Of a DNA stretch of 64,000 nucleotides, positions 36,319-48,481 are shown piece after piece. Position numbers and translations under genes: made by a program. How positions within the stretch are numbered: the first letter of the stretch is position 1; each line of letters begins with the position of its first letter. A model generated the notes under the pieces. It worked only from the letters and a program-made list of their open reading frames with translations. It searched no databases and was not told the DNA's origin. The stretch is from Streptomyces sp. PT12 (GTDB lineage: Bacteria > Actinomycetota > Actinomycetes > Streptomycetales > Streptomycetaceae), in contig NZ_QEST01000184.1 of the NCBI RefSeq assembly GCF_003311645.1, positions 310,001-374,000 of the forward strand, read 5' to 3'.

Positions 36319-36738
36319 ATGAGTGACCTGCTTCAGCGACTCCGCGACCGCGGCTGGCGGCTGACCGCCCAGCGGCGGGTGATCGCCGAGGTGCTGGACG
36401 GGGAGCATGTCCACTTCACGGCCGACGAGGTCCACGCCAGGGCCGTCGAGCGGCTTCCTGAGATCTCCCGCGCCTCTGTTTACAACACGCTGGGTGAGCT
36501 TGTGGCGCTGGGCGAGGTCCTGGAGGTGACGACGGACGGGCGTGCGAAGCGTTACGACCCGAACGCCCACCAGCCGCACCAGCACCTGGTCTGCTCGGGC
36601 TGCGGGACCATGCGTGACGTGCGGCTGACGGGCGATCCGCTGGCCGCGCTTCCCGAGGAGGAACGCTTCGGCTTCGCGGTCTCGCAGGTCAACGTCACGT
36701 ACTACGGCCGCTGTCCCGACTGCGTCGCCGCCTCCTGA
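36319..36738 (+). CDS. catR: CatR, Fur/PerR-family peroxide-responsive repressor
   Basis: A 139-residue Fur-family protein. The winged helix is ISRASVYNTLGELVALGEV, and the metal motifs are HQPHQHLVCSGCG and the C-terminal CPDC pair for structural zinc. Metal-catalysed oxidation of such proteins relieves repression of catalase. TAGGGT at 36306-36311 is placed for a leaderless mRNA starting at ATG 36319; GTG 36310 is an alternative start. It faces katA across the operator. Confidence 0.92.
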   Translation: MSDLLQRLRDRGWRLTAQRRVIAEVLDGEHVHFTADEVHARAVERLPEISRASVYNTLGELVALGEVLEVTTDGRAKRYDPNAHQPHQHLVCSGCGTMRDVRLTGDPLAALPEEERFGFAVSQVNVTYYGRCPDCVAAS

Positions 36739-36739
36739 T

Positions 36740-36769
36740 TTGCACCCGCCGTACGCGCGGGGTTAAGGT
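36740..36769 (+). promoter_or_regulatory. tRNA-fMet promoter
   Basis: TTGCAC at 36740-36745 and TAAGGT at 36764-36769 are spaced 18 bp apart. The expected start lies a few bases before the tRNA at 36782. Confidence 0.6.
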
Positions 36770-36781
36770 GAAGACACACGC

Positions 36782-36855
36782 CGCGGGGTGGAGCAGCTCG
36801 GTAGCTCGCTGGGCTCATAACCCAGAGGTCGCAGGTTCAAATCCTGTCCCCGCTA
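36782..36855 (+). tRNA. Initiator tRNA-Met (anticodon CAT)
   Basis: The acceptor stem CGCGGGG/CCCCGCT has an unpaired first position (C1-T72), an initiator feature. The anticodon stem CTGGG/CCCAG carries the three consecutive G-C pairs next to the loop CTCATAA, also initiator-specific. The T arm contains GGTTCAAATCC. CCA is not encoded. Confidence 0.96.
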
Positions 36856-36861
36856 CTGTCG

Positions 36862-36897
36862 GCGAAGGCCCGGATCCTCCAAGATCCGGGCCTTCGC
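36862..36897. terminator. Terminator after tRNA-fMet
   Basis: A perfect 15-bp stem, GCGAAGGCCCGGATC at 36862-36876 and its complement at 36883-36897, with a 6-nt loop. Confidence 0.85.
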
Positions 36898-36932
36898 GCT
36901 GAACGCCCGTGCGGGCCATGGAGAATCGCCCC

Positions 36933-37814
36933 ATGGACCCTACTCTCCAGTACCTCCTGAAGCTGCTCGACATCGAGCCCATCGAGCGGGACATCTTCCG
37001 GGGCGACAGCCACGCCTCCGTCGTTCCCCGCGTGTTCGGCGGGCAGGTGGCCGCGCAGGCGCTGGTCGCGGCCTGCCGCACGGTCGACGACGAGCGGCTG
37101 CCGCACTCGTTGCACTCCTACTTCCTGCGCCCCGGCGACCCGGGGGCGCGCATCGTCTACACGGTCGACCGCATCCGCGACGGGCGGTCGTTCACCACGC
37201 GGCGGGTGGTGGCGGTGCAGCACGGGCAGCCCATCTTCACGCTGTCGGCGTCGTTCGCGCGCGCCGAGGAGGGGCTTGCGCACCAGGAGCCGATGCCCGC
37301 GGCGCCCGACCCCGAGACCCTGCCGCCCGCCGAGGAGCTGCTGCCGCGCTACGCCGACCTCTTCAGGGACCGCGCCGTGCTCGAGCTGCTGCTCCAGGCG
37401 CGCCAGGCGATCGATCTGCGCTATGTCAACGAGCCGCCGTTCGCCACCGCGGGGAGGGTGCGCGAGGCGCGCTCGCAGGTGTGGTTCCGCGTCAACGGGA
37501 AGCTGGCGGGGGAGCAGGACACGCCCGTGTCGCACCTGTGCCTCGGCACCTATGTCTCGGACATGACGCTGCTCGACTCGGTGCTGCTCGCGCACGGGCG
37601 CGGCGGCTGGATGACGGGGGACACGGTGGGGGCGAGCCTTGACCACGCGATGTGGTTCCACCGCCCGTTCCGCGCGGACGAGTGGCTGCTGTACGACACG
37701 GACTCGCCGACGTCGCAGTCGGGGCGCGGCCTTGCGCACGGGCGGATGTTCACGCGGGACGGGCGGCTCGCGGTGTCGGTGATCCAGGAGGGCCTGATGC
37801 GGGTGCCCCGCTGA
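36933..37814 (+). CDS. tesB: Acyl-CoA thioesterase II
   Basis: A 293-residue double-hotdog thioesterase that hydrolyses acyl-CoA to fatty acid and CoA. Typical TesB segments are RVFGGQVAAQALVAA, LHSYFLRPGDP, SLDHAMWFHRPFRADEWLLY (active-site Asp/His region) and GRGLAHGRMFTRDGRLAVSV. ATG 36933 is preferred because GGAGA lies 8 bases upstream; ATG 36918 is in frame. It lies directly after tRNA-fMet and is convergent with the phosphatase gene. Confidence 0.94.
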   Translation: MDPTLQYLLKLLDIEPIERDIFRGDSHASVVPRVFGGQVAAQALVAACRTVDDERLPHSLHSYFLRPGDPGARIVYTVDRIRDGRSFTTRRVVAVQHGQPIFTLSASFARAEEGLAHQEPMPAAPDPETLPPAEELLPRYADLFRDRAVLELLLQARQAIDLRYVNEPPFATAGRVREARSQVWFRVNGKLAGEQDTPVSHLCLGTYVSDMTLLDSVLLAHGRGGWMTGDTVGASLDHAMWFHRPFRADEWLLYDTDSPTSQSGRGLAHGRMFTRDGRLAVSVIQEGLMRVPR

Positions 37815-37844
37815 GGGGTCCGCCTTCGGCGGGGCCCGGGGTGC

Positions 37845-37869
37845 GCGGGGCGGGTCCGCGCCGCCCCGC
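37845..37869. terminator. Terminator between tesB and phosphatase gene
   Basis: A perfect 9-bp inverted repeat GCGGGGCGG/CCGCCCCGC with a 7-nt loop, preceded by a small CCGCC-TTC-GGCGG hairpin at 37820-37832, lies between convergent genes. Confidence 0.7.
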
Positions 37870-37897
37870 GGGGCCGCGGCGGGGGCTCAGGCGGGGA

Positions 37898-38692
37898 TCA
37901 GGCCGGGGTCAGGCCCGCCGCGTCGAGGAGGTAGGCGGTCATGGGCTCGTAGTAGCGGGGGTTGACGACGTTGTCGTCGAGGGGCACGCACACGGAGAGG
38001 GTGCCCTCGGCCTCGCCGAGGAAGAGCGCGGGGTCGTTGCAGTCGGCGTAGCCGATGGTGTCGATGCCCGCCTGGGCCGCGTATCCCGCCCAGCCGTGGT
38101 CGGCGACCACCAGGTCGGGCAGGTCCTCGCCCTCCTGCGGCAGGGCGTCCAGGATCTCCGCCATGGGCAGCGGCGAGTGCGTGTGCCACAGCGTCGCGCC
38201 CCGCTCGTACATCGCGACCCCGGCGAGCTGGGCCACCACGCCCTCGTCGGCGCTCAGGCCGATCGGCACCCTGACGAGCTCGCAGCCCGCGGCCTTCAGG
38301 GCGGCGGCCGTCTGGGCGTGCACGTCGAGCAGGCCGCCGGGGTGGCCCGTGGCCACGAGCACGCGCTGGCGGCCGAGGGCGGCCTTGCGCAGGAGCGTGG
38401 CCGCGCGGTCGAGCCCGTCGAGGGTCAGCTCGGGGTCGATCGTGTCCTGGCCCTGCCGGTGCTGGGGGTCGGCGTCCACGCCGCAGCGCTCGGCCATCTC
38501 GGAGAGGACGTCCTGCTCGTCCGTCCAGCGGTCGCCGAACTCGAGGCCGAGCCAGAAGTACCGATTGCCGTTGGCCAGCTCCCGGTAGTGGGAGAGGTTG
38601 TTCTCCCGGGGGGTCGCGACCTCGCCCGCGATGCGGGTGTGCAGGAGATGAGCGATCAGTTCCGATCGGGAGGGGACGGCGGTGGTCGGCAT
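37898..38692 (-). CDS. Phosphatase-family protein (PF15698 type)
   Basis: A 264-residue soluble protein resembling the actinobacterial family annotated as Phosphatase (PF15698). Recognisable segments are RENNLSHYRELANGNRYFWL, VLVATGHPGGLLDVHAQTAA, ATLWHTHSPLPMAEIL and VVADHGWAGYAAQAGIDTIG, where conserved His and Asp residues could form the active site. The substrate is unknown to me. No signal peptide is present. Assignment is from memory of the sequence pattern. Confidence 0.78.
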   Translation of the reverse strand: MPTTAVPSRSELIAHLLHTRIAGEVATPRENNLSHYRELANGNRYFWLGLEFGDRWTDEQDVLSEMAERCGVDADPQHRQGQDTIDPELTLDGLDRAATLLRKAALGRQRVLVATGHPGGLLDVHAQTAAALKAAGCELVRVPIGLSADEGVVAQLAGVAMYERGATLWHTHSPLPMAEILDALPQEGEDLPDLVVADHGWAGYAAQAGIDTIGYADCNDPALFLGEAEGTLSVCVPLDDNVVNPRYYEPMTAYLLDAAGLTPA

Positions 38693-38806
38693 ACGGCAAG
38701 TATCGCCCGGATGGTGGGATTGCGGCGGGGGCGTCGCCGACCTGTGATCTCCGGGAGGCGCGGCCGTGCGGTGGCGGTGCGGTGGCGGTGGCCCGGGGTG
38801 GCGCGT

Positions 38807-39961
38807 TCAGGCCACGCGGCGGGCGGCGGCGAAGCCCGCGATCACCAGCGCGATCATCACGGCGCCGGTGAGCGCCACGGGGGCGCCGGTGAACGTGCTG
38901 GCCAGGACCGCGAGGGCGGCGGCGGGGAAGGACGCCGCCGACCAGTGGCCCACGTGGTGGGGGCGCAGGTGCAGCAGCCACAGGGTCAGCAGATAGAGGG
39001 CCACCGGAAGGGTGAACGACGCGGCCGCGACCGTTGCGGAGAGCTCGGAGTGGTGGGTGACGCGGTCGACGTTGACCGCGATCCCCGCGCCGACGGCCGC
39101 GGCCGAGCCGAACACCAGGTAGTGGCCGTAGCCCCACACGAACCCCGCGCGCGTGGAGGCGAGGAAGCGCTCGGCGGGCTTGGCGAAGTACAGCCACCAC
39201 ATCGCGAACACGGTCACCAGGCCGCCGGCGGCGACCGCGTAGAGCGGGGCGTCGCCCCGGTCCTCGTCCACGGCGGTGCGCACGGCGGTGGTGGCGGCGA
39301 GCACGGACTCGCTCAGCACGATCATGGTGAACAGGCCGTAGCGCTCGGCGATGTGGTGCGCGTGCCACGGCGTGGGGTGGGCGCGTTCGGCCAGGACCGG
39401 CACGGCCAGGTCGAGCGCGGCGATCACGGGGAAGAGCGGCAGGCGCCAGTCGTGCGGCACGGCGAGCCACAGCAGCCACAGCGTCTGGACGCAGGCGAGG
39501 CCGAGCGCGAAGCGGCGCGCGGCGGGGCGGCCTTCGGGGTGGGAGTGGCCCGCGCGCAGCCACTGGCTGATCTGCGCCAGCCGCATGATGGTGTAGCCCG
39601 CGGTGACCAGGGCGTAGTCCTGTTCCTCGAACGCCCGCCGCACCCCGGCCGCGAGCACCAGGGCGCCGGTGATGGTGACCAGGACGGCGAGCCGGTAGGG
39701 CACGTCGTCGGTGTCGTAGGCCGAGGCGAACCACGTGAAGCCCATCCAGGCCCACCAGATCGCGAAGAACGCCGCGACATAGCTGGGGACGGCGGTGGAG
39801 ACGTGGTCGCCGGACAGCCCGTGGTGCAGCTCGGCCGCGAGGGAGGCGACGGAGACGACGAAGCAGAGGTCGAAGAACAGCTCGAGCGGGGTGGCGGAGC
39901 GGTTCTCCTCGGTGGTGTCGCGGGGTGCCATGGTGCGGTGCCACGGCTGGTGCACGGCCAT
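38807..39961 (-). CDS. ltrA: Low-temperature-requirement protein A (LtrA) family membrane protein
   Basis: A 384-residue polytopic membrane protein. The LtrA hallmark is the N-terminal ATPLELFFDLCFVVSVASLA and the later FTMIVLSESVLAATTAVRTA. About ten helices are predicted. First described from a cold-sensitive Listeria mutant, its biochemical role remains unclear. The start at 39961 is GTG/ATG-type and leads directly into the conserved region. It is divergent from the frameshifted phosphatase gene. Confidence 0.9.
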   Translation of the reverse strand: MAVHQPWHRTMAPRDTTEENRSATPLELFFDLCFVVSVASLAAELHHGLSGDHVSTAVPSYVAAFFAIWWAWMGFTWFASAYDTDDVPYRLAVLVTITGALVLAAGVRRAFEEQDYALVTAGYTIMRLAQISQWLRAGHSHPEGRPAARRFALGLACVQTLWLLWLAVPHDWRLPLFPVIAALDLAVPVLAERAHPTPWHAHHIAERYGLFTMIVLSESVLAATTAVRTAVDEDRGDAPLYAVAAGGLVTVFAMWWLYFAKPAERFLASTRAGFVWGYGHYLVFGSAAAVGAGIAVNVDRVTHHSELSATVAAASFTLPVALYLLTLWLLHLRPHHVGHWSAASFPAAALAVLASTFTGAPVALTGAVMIALVIAGFAAARRVA

Positions 39962-40168
39962 CGATGCGTCTCGCCCGCCCGTCGGTCATGGGATGAAACG
40001 CGACAATTGTGCCGTATGGGGCGGGCGGCGGCGGGGGATCACCAGGGCGGCGGCTCGGGGGAGTGCGCCGCGCCGGGGCGGCCCACCGCGGGCGCCCCCG
40101 GGAGGTTGCGAGCGGCCCTCAGCTGCCCGTGAATGGGAGCAGAAGCCGAGCGAAGGCGGCGATACGCG

Positions 40169-41898
40169 ATGGTTGAGTTCCTGGCGGCCGAGCCGGACGT
40201 CCTGCGCGCTGTCTTCGTCAATCTCAACGCCGGGATGATCTTCACCGACCGCGACGCCCGCATCAACGCCGTCAACCCGCACGCCGGGGAGCTGCTGGCG
40301 CTCCCCGCCCGCGACATGCTCGGCAAGGACTTCCACGACCTGCTGCACCGCCGCGCCGACGGCACCCTCGAGGCGCGCGAGGAGTGCCCGCTGCTCGGCG
40401 TCTTCGACGACACGCGCATGGCCAGGGTGGACACCGACAGCTTCCTGCGCGGCGACGGCGAGCTGCTGCCGGTCTCCTGGTCGGCGGCGCCCGTGACCGT
40501 CGACGACGAGACGATCGGCGTGGTCACGCTGTTCGAGGACGCCACCGAGCACCGCGCCGCCCAGGACCACCAGTCCGCCCACCTGGCCGCGGTGGAGGAC
40601 CTGGCGCAGCGGCTCACCCTGGTCGGGGAGATCACCGAGGTGCTGACCCAGACGCTGGAGGCCGAGGAAGCGCTCAACCGGCTTGGGCGCCTGCTCGTCC
40701 CCCGGCTGGCCGACTGGGCCGCCGTCGACCTGCGCGTCGCCGACGACGAGGTGCGCCGCGTCGCCGTCGTGGGCCCCCAGGGGCGCGACGTGGGGCGTGA
40801 GGGCGGGCAGGGCGCGCTCTCCGCGATCCCCGAGACGTCGCGTTCGGTGCTGGTGCGGGTGCTGCGCGGCAGCGAGGCCGTGGTGCTGGGGCCCGACGAG
40901 ATCGCCGCGCCGCCCGACAGCCCGCTCGCGGTGGTGCACACGACGTTTCTGCACGCCCTGGGCGCCACATCCGCGGTCGTCGTCCCGCTGAGCACGCCGC
41001 GGCAGGTGATGGGCGCGCTCACCGTGGCGCGCACGGACGAGGAACGCCCGCTGTCCGCCGATGACCTGCCGCTGATCCGGGACATCGGGCGCAGGGCTGG
41101 CCTGGCCATCGACAACGCCCGGCTGTTCGAGCGGCAGCGGGACATCGCGGCCACGATGCAGCGCAACCTGCTGCCCAAGCTGCCCGACATCGCCCCGCTC
41201 AAGCTCTCCGCGCGCTACCAGCCAGCGCCGCGCGGCTCCCAGGTCGGCGGCGACTGGTACGACGCGCTGATCCTGCCGGACGGCGCGATCGGCCTGGCGA
41301 TCGGCGACGTCGTGGGGCACGACCTGTCGGCCGCCGCGGGGATGGCCGAGCTGCGGAACATGCTGAGGGCCCTCGCGTGGGACCGCGCCGAGCCGCCGAG
41401 CGCGATCGTCAGCCGCCTGGACGAGTCGATGCAGGAGATCACGGATGTGCAGATGGCGACCCTGATCCTGGCCAGGATCGAACGCGCCGGATCGAACGCG
41501 CCGGATCGGGCGCGACCGACGAGGCCGCCACGCCCGAGGGCTGGCAGGTGCGGTGGACCAGCGCGGGCCACCCGCCTCCGCTGCTGGTCACGGGCGAGGG
41601 CAGGGCGCAGTATCTGGAGGAGGGGCAGGAGCTGCTGCTCGGCGCCAGGCTCGGCAAGCCACCGCTGCGCCCCGACGGCCTTGAGCCCCTGCCGCGCGGG
41701 GCCACCGTGCTGCTGTACACCGACGGCCTCGTCGAGATGGCGACCAGCGACCTGGACACCGGGCTCAACCGCCTGCGCCGCCACGCGATGGCGCTGGCGT
41801 CCCGGCCGCTCGACGAGCTGTGCGACGGCATCCTGGAGCGGATGCCGCCCGGCGGCGCGGACGACATCGCGCTGCTCGCGCTGCGCGTCCCTGGATGA
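40169..41898 (+). pseudogene. PAS-GAF-SpoIIE (PP2C) phosphatase, frameshifted by a 14-bp duplication
   Basis: Domains in order: PAS (LNAGMIFTDRDARINAVNPH), GAF (about residues 165-300) and a PP2C/SpoIIE catalytic domain (SQVGGDWYDALILPDGAIGL, IGDVVGHDLSAAAGMAELRN). At about residue 435 the frame shifts. A 14-bp unit, GGATCGAACGCGCC, occurs twice in tandem at 41475-41488 and 41489-41502. Removing one copy restores RIERAGSGATDEAATPEGWQ and the rest of the catalytic domain (WTSAGHPPPLLVTGEG, LLYTDGLVEMAT, GGADDIALLALRVPG) to the stop at 41898. Without correction the protein ends as 593 residues with an arginine-rich nonsense tail to 41914. SpoIIE-type enzymes dephosphorylate anti-anti-sigma factors. 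The start could also be ATG 40133. Confidence 0.85.
41475..41502. repeat. 14-bp tandem duplication GGATCGAACGCGCC x2
   Basis: Two perfect adjacent copies, followed by a partial third (GGATCGGGCGCG). The length is not a multiple of three and shifts the phosphatase reading frame. Confidence 0.95.
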
Positions 41899-41904
41899 AC
41901 GCGC

Positions 41905-41924
41905 CCGGGGGTGAACGCCCCCGG
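41905..41924. terminator. Hairpin between convergent genes
   Basis: A perfect CCGGGGG/CCCCCGG stem with a 6-nt loop just after the phosphatase stop. Confidence 0.6.
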
Positions 41925-41936
41925 CCGCGGCGGGCG

Positions 41937-42908
41937 TCAGCCGTGCAGCGCCTCGCGGAGCGCGTCGATCGCGAGGTGGCGGGCGACGCGGGCGGCGTTG
42001 TGGTCGCGCAGGCTGTCGAGCATCAGGAAGTCGTGCACCGTGCCGAGCACCCGCACCGCCGTGACGTCGACCTCGGCGGCGCGCAGCTTCGCCGCGTACC
42101 CCTCGCCCTCGTCGCGCACCACGTCCGCCTCGGCGGTGATCAGCAGCGTGGGCGGCAGGTCGCCAAGGCGCTCGACGGGCGCGCGCAGGGGGCACGCGTG
42201 GATCTCCGCGCGCTGCTCGCGCTCCGGCGCGTACTGGTCCCAGTACCACATCATGGCGTCCCTTGTGAGGTAGTAGCCGTCGGCGAACTCCAGGTAGGAC
42301 GCCGTCTCGAACGTCGCGTCCAGGACCGGGTAGAGCAGCACCTGGCCGCGCAGGCGCACGTCGCGGCGCTCGGCGGCGAGCAGGGCCACGCCCGCGGCGA
42401 GGGTGCCGCCCTCGGAGTCGCCGCACACCGCGATCCGCGAGCCGTCGATGCCGTGCCGCCCGCCCTCTTCGGCGAGCCAGTGGGCCACGGCGTAGCACTG
42501 CTCGAGCGCGGTGGGGTAACGCGCCTCGGGGGCGCGGTCGTACAGCGGGAACGCGGCCGCCACCCCGGCGCCCGCGACCAGCTCACGCACCAGCCGGTCA
42601 TGGGTCAGCTCGTCGCCGAACACCCAGCCACCGCCGTGCAGATACAGCACCGCGGGCAGGGTGCCGCTGACGCCGTCGGGGCGCAGGATCCGCACCCGCA
42701 CCCGGCCCGCGGCCCCGCCGTCGACCGTGACCCACTCCTCGTCGGCGCGCGGCCGCTCCACCCCGTCGCCGCCCTGGAGCCCCGCCAGGATGTCGCGGCC
42801 CTGGACCGGTGGCACCTCGTAGATCCTCGGGTGCGGCGCGGTCGCGTCGGCCAGCGCGGTGGCGGCGGACTCAAGGACGGGGTGGGGGAGGGGGGCGGGG
42901 TCGGTCAT
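41937..42908 (-). CDS. Alpha/beta-hydrolase, hormone-sensitive-lipase-like esterase
   Basis: A 323-residue esterase. The oxyanion-hole motif is YLHGGGWVFGDE, the nucleophile Ser lies in CGDSEGGTLAAG (GDSxGG), the acid Asp in LITAEADVVRDEGEGYA and the His in VLGTVHDFLML. This is the HSL/type IV lipase family acting on short-chain esters; the natural substrate is unknown. No signal peptide is present. AGGAG 7 bases upstream fixes ATG 42908; the frame extends much further upstream through a repeat-rich spacer that is not coding. Confidence 0.92.
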   Translation of the reverse strand: MTDPAPLPHPVLESAATALADATAPHPRIYEVPPVQGRDILAGLQGGDGVERPRADEEWVTVDGGAAGRVRVRILRPDGVSGTLPAVLYLHGGGWVFGDELTHDRLVRELVAGAGVAAAFPLYDRAPEARYPTALEQCYAVAHWLAEEGGRHGIDGSRIAVCGDSEGGTLAAGVALLAAERRDVRLRGQVLLYPVLDATFETASYLEFADGYYLTRDAMMWYWDQYAPEREQRAEIHACPLRAPVERLGDLPPTLLITAEADVVRDEGEGYAAKLRAAEVDVTAVRVLGTVHDFLMLDSLRDHNAARVARHLAIDALREALHG

Positions 42909-43278
42909 CGGGCGCTCCTGTCCTGCCGGTTCGCGTCGTGCGGTCGCGTCCTTTGCCATCGTGACCACCGCGCGCCCCGGCGCAAGCCGGGGCGCACCGA
43001 ACGGCCGAGCGCCCCCCAATGACTCCGAGTTCCCTTTCCGGCCCCCGCTGCCCCCGTCCGTCGCTGAGCACCGAAGGGAGGCTCGCCGCGGGGCCGCGGG
43101 GCCGCGGGGTCGCGGGGTCGCGGGGTCGCGGGACCGCCCGGACGCCACCCCGCGCCGGTCGACTCGTCATGACGAACCCGCTGAACGCCCGGTGGCCCTC
43201 GATGTCCTCGTCCCTCCCCGAAGGCCGCGGCCGCGGAGGGGCCGCGATCGCCCACGGGACCGGCCCGCGCGTCGGGCC
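42909..43278. other. Gap between esterase and erm genes, with tandem 8-mer
   Basis: No gene is supported. At about 43087-43133 an 8-bp unit, GGGGTCGC (or GGGGCCGC), is repeated five to six times. The rest shows nothing that I can assign. Confidence 0.55.
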
Positions 43279-44049
43279 TCAGCGGCGTTGGCGCAGCCGG
43301 GTGTGGATCGTGAGCCACTGGGGCGGCGTGACCAGGCCCACGGGGGTGTCGTCCCCGACCCCGGCGGCCCGCAGGGCGTCGCGCACCCGGGAGCCCCCGT
43401 GGCTTCTGGACAGGGTGGCGCGCAGCGAGCCGCCGACGCCGGTGAAGCCCTCGGTGACCAGCGCGCGCCACGCGGCCAGGTCGCCGGGGGGCAGCAGGGG
43501 CGCGGGGCGGCGCACGATGCGCAGCACCGCCGCGTCGGTGCGCGGCACCGGCGTGAACTGCCGCCGCCCGATCCGCATCCCGAGGCGCCAGTCGTGCGAC
43601 GGCCAGCTCCGCACCGTCAGCAGCGGCCATGTGCCGAAGTCGCCGGTGCGCCTGCGGGCGAACTCCAGCTGCGTGACCAGCGTCGCCGCGGTCATCGCGC
43701 GGGCGTCGAGGCACCAGCGCACGATGTCGGTCGTGCGGGAGTAGGGGATGTTGCCGACCACGGCGAACGGCGTTCGGGGCGGGTGGGCGGTCAGGAAGTC
43801 GCCGTGCACCACGCGGACGTTGCGCTCGGCGCGCAGCCGACCCGGCAGGCGCGCGGCCAGCTCGGGGTCGAGCTCGTAGGCCACGACCTCGCGGACCGTG
43901 CGGGCCAGCACCCTGGTGAGCGTGCCCTCGCCAGGGCCCGGCTCGAGCACCAGGTCACCGGCGTTGAGGTGCGCCGCGGCCACGATGCGGCGGAGCACGG
44001 CGGCGTTGTGGAGGAAGTTCTGCGAAAGGGACTTGCGGCGGGAGGCCAC
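43279..44049 (-). CDS. erm: Erm-type 23S rRNA adenine N6-methyltransferase
   Basis: A 257-residue rRNA methyltransferase. Motifs are SLSQNFLHNAAVLRRIV, the SAM site LVLEPGPGEGTLTRVLA, the catalytic NIPYSRTTDIVRWCLD, and the Erm-type C-terminal part RRRTGDFGTWPLLTVRSWPS then RRQFTPVPRTDAAVLRI. Its pattern is closest, from memory, to the actinomycete Erm(O)/Lrm class that methylates A2058 and gives macrolide-lincosamide-streptogramin B resistance, rather than KsgA. I choose GTG 44049 because GAGGA lies 8 bases upstream and the length fits; the frame stays open to GTG 44154 (291 residues). An elaborate leader precedes it, and an ABC exporter diverges from it. Confidence 0.88.
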   Translation of the reverse strand: MASRRKSLSQNFLHNAAVLRRIVAAAHLNAGDLVLEPGPGEGTLTRVLARTVREVVAYELDPELAARLPGRLRAERNVRVVHGDFLTAHPPRTPFAVVGNIPYSRTTDIVRWCLDARAMTAATLVTQLEFARRRTGDFGTWPLLTVRSWPSHDWRLGMRIGRRQFTPVPRTDAAVLRIVRRPAPLLPPGDLAAWRALVTEGFTGVGGSLRATLSRSHGGSRVRDALRAAGVGDDTPVGLVTPPQWLTIHTRLRQRR

Positions 44050-44199
44050 GGGCGTCGTCCTCGGGCTTGAGGACAGGCCGGTGCGGCGACAAGGGGATCC
44101 GCGGGGATCAGGGAGACGCGATGCCGTCGGCCTGTCCGGGTCGTGTGGGGACACGGACGGGCCCTGGCCGGGACGCGAAAGGGCAGGGGGAGCGGCTGC
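44050..44199 (-). promoter_or_regulatory. Candidate attenuator hairpins in the erm leader
   Basis: A perfect 10-bp inverted repeat (GGACAGGCCG at 44071-44080, complement at 44128-44137) encloses further small stems and ends 8 bases before the erm ribosome binding site. A second small stem, CGTGT-GGGG-ACACG, lies at about 44142-44155. Such structures could sequester or release the erm start depending on leader-peptide translation, as in other inducible erm genes. Confidence 0.5.
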
Positions 44200-44328
44200 T
44201 CAGGTGCCGGGCGAGTCCATCGGGACCAGGGCCTGGCGCCGAGCACGCGGGCGACGGGAGTGGAGCCCGGGGCTCCAGGAGGCGCCCTGTGCACCGACGC
44301 ACAGACCGCCGTTGTTCAGCGTTCCCAT
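44200..44328 (-). CDS. Putative erm leader peptide, 42 residues
   Basis: A short frame upstream of the attenuator, starting MGTLNNGGLCVGAQGASW. It contains the basic run HSRRPRARRQ with R-x-R motifs, the type of sequence at which macrolide- or ketolide-bound ribosomes stall in known erm leaders. No Shine-Dalgarno is visible; a TACGCT box about 10 bases before the ATG would make it leaderless, as reported for some actinomycete erm transcripts. This is a hypothesis from position and composition only. Confidence 0.4.
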   Translation of the reverse strand: MGTLNNGGLCVGAQGASWSPGLHSRRPRARRQALVPMDSPGT

Positions 44329-44489
44329 GGCGCGAGCGTACACCGGCGCGCGGAGGCCGGGCACATCATTAAGCGGTTGTTGCGGTGGGATGAAATGACC
44401 GACGCTCGATGTTGGCACTGCGGCGCCGCTGAACTGCGGCGACGGCGGAGGTGCCGACGGCGACATTCCGCGGCACGGGAGGAGACGGC

Positions 44490-48221
<3,732 letters not shown>

Positions 48222-48481
48222 ACGGGCGTCAGCCCGGTTTGTGACGCGGCCCGCTGGCTGGCCAGCTGGTCGCACGACCTGTTCACGTTCGACGAGGAAT
48301 GGGCGCGCGTGGTCTGCGGCTACGGCCTCGCCGCGGTCGTGTACCTGGCCGTCGGGCGACCTTGTCGCGCACCGTGTGCGGCGCTGCTGACGGGCGGCGC
48401 TACTGACGGGCGGCGTCACGAACGGCGGCGCGCGGCGCGTTCGTCGCCCCGGGGCGCGTCCCCGTGCCGGGACCGTGCCGC
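48222..48481. other. Gap with possible membrane-protein gene remnant
   Basis: In one forward frame (about 48236-48360) the sequence reads like a protein fragment: AARWLASWSHDLFTFDEEWA, then VVCGYGLAAVVYLAVG, with a hydrophobic helix. The frame lacks a clear start and then decays into Arg-rich sequence. It may be a relic of a deleted gene or chance. Confidence 0.3.

Noticed and set aside
43087-43133. The 8-mer tandem array as a CRISPR
   Set aside because: The units are contiguous, with no spacers and no cas genes.
42909-43148. N-terminal extension of the esterase
   Set aside because: It is encoded by the 8-bp tandem repeat spacer; the ribosome binding site supports ATG 42908.
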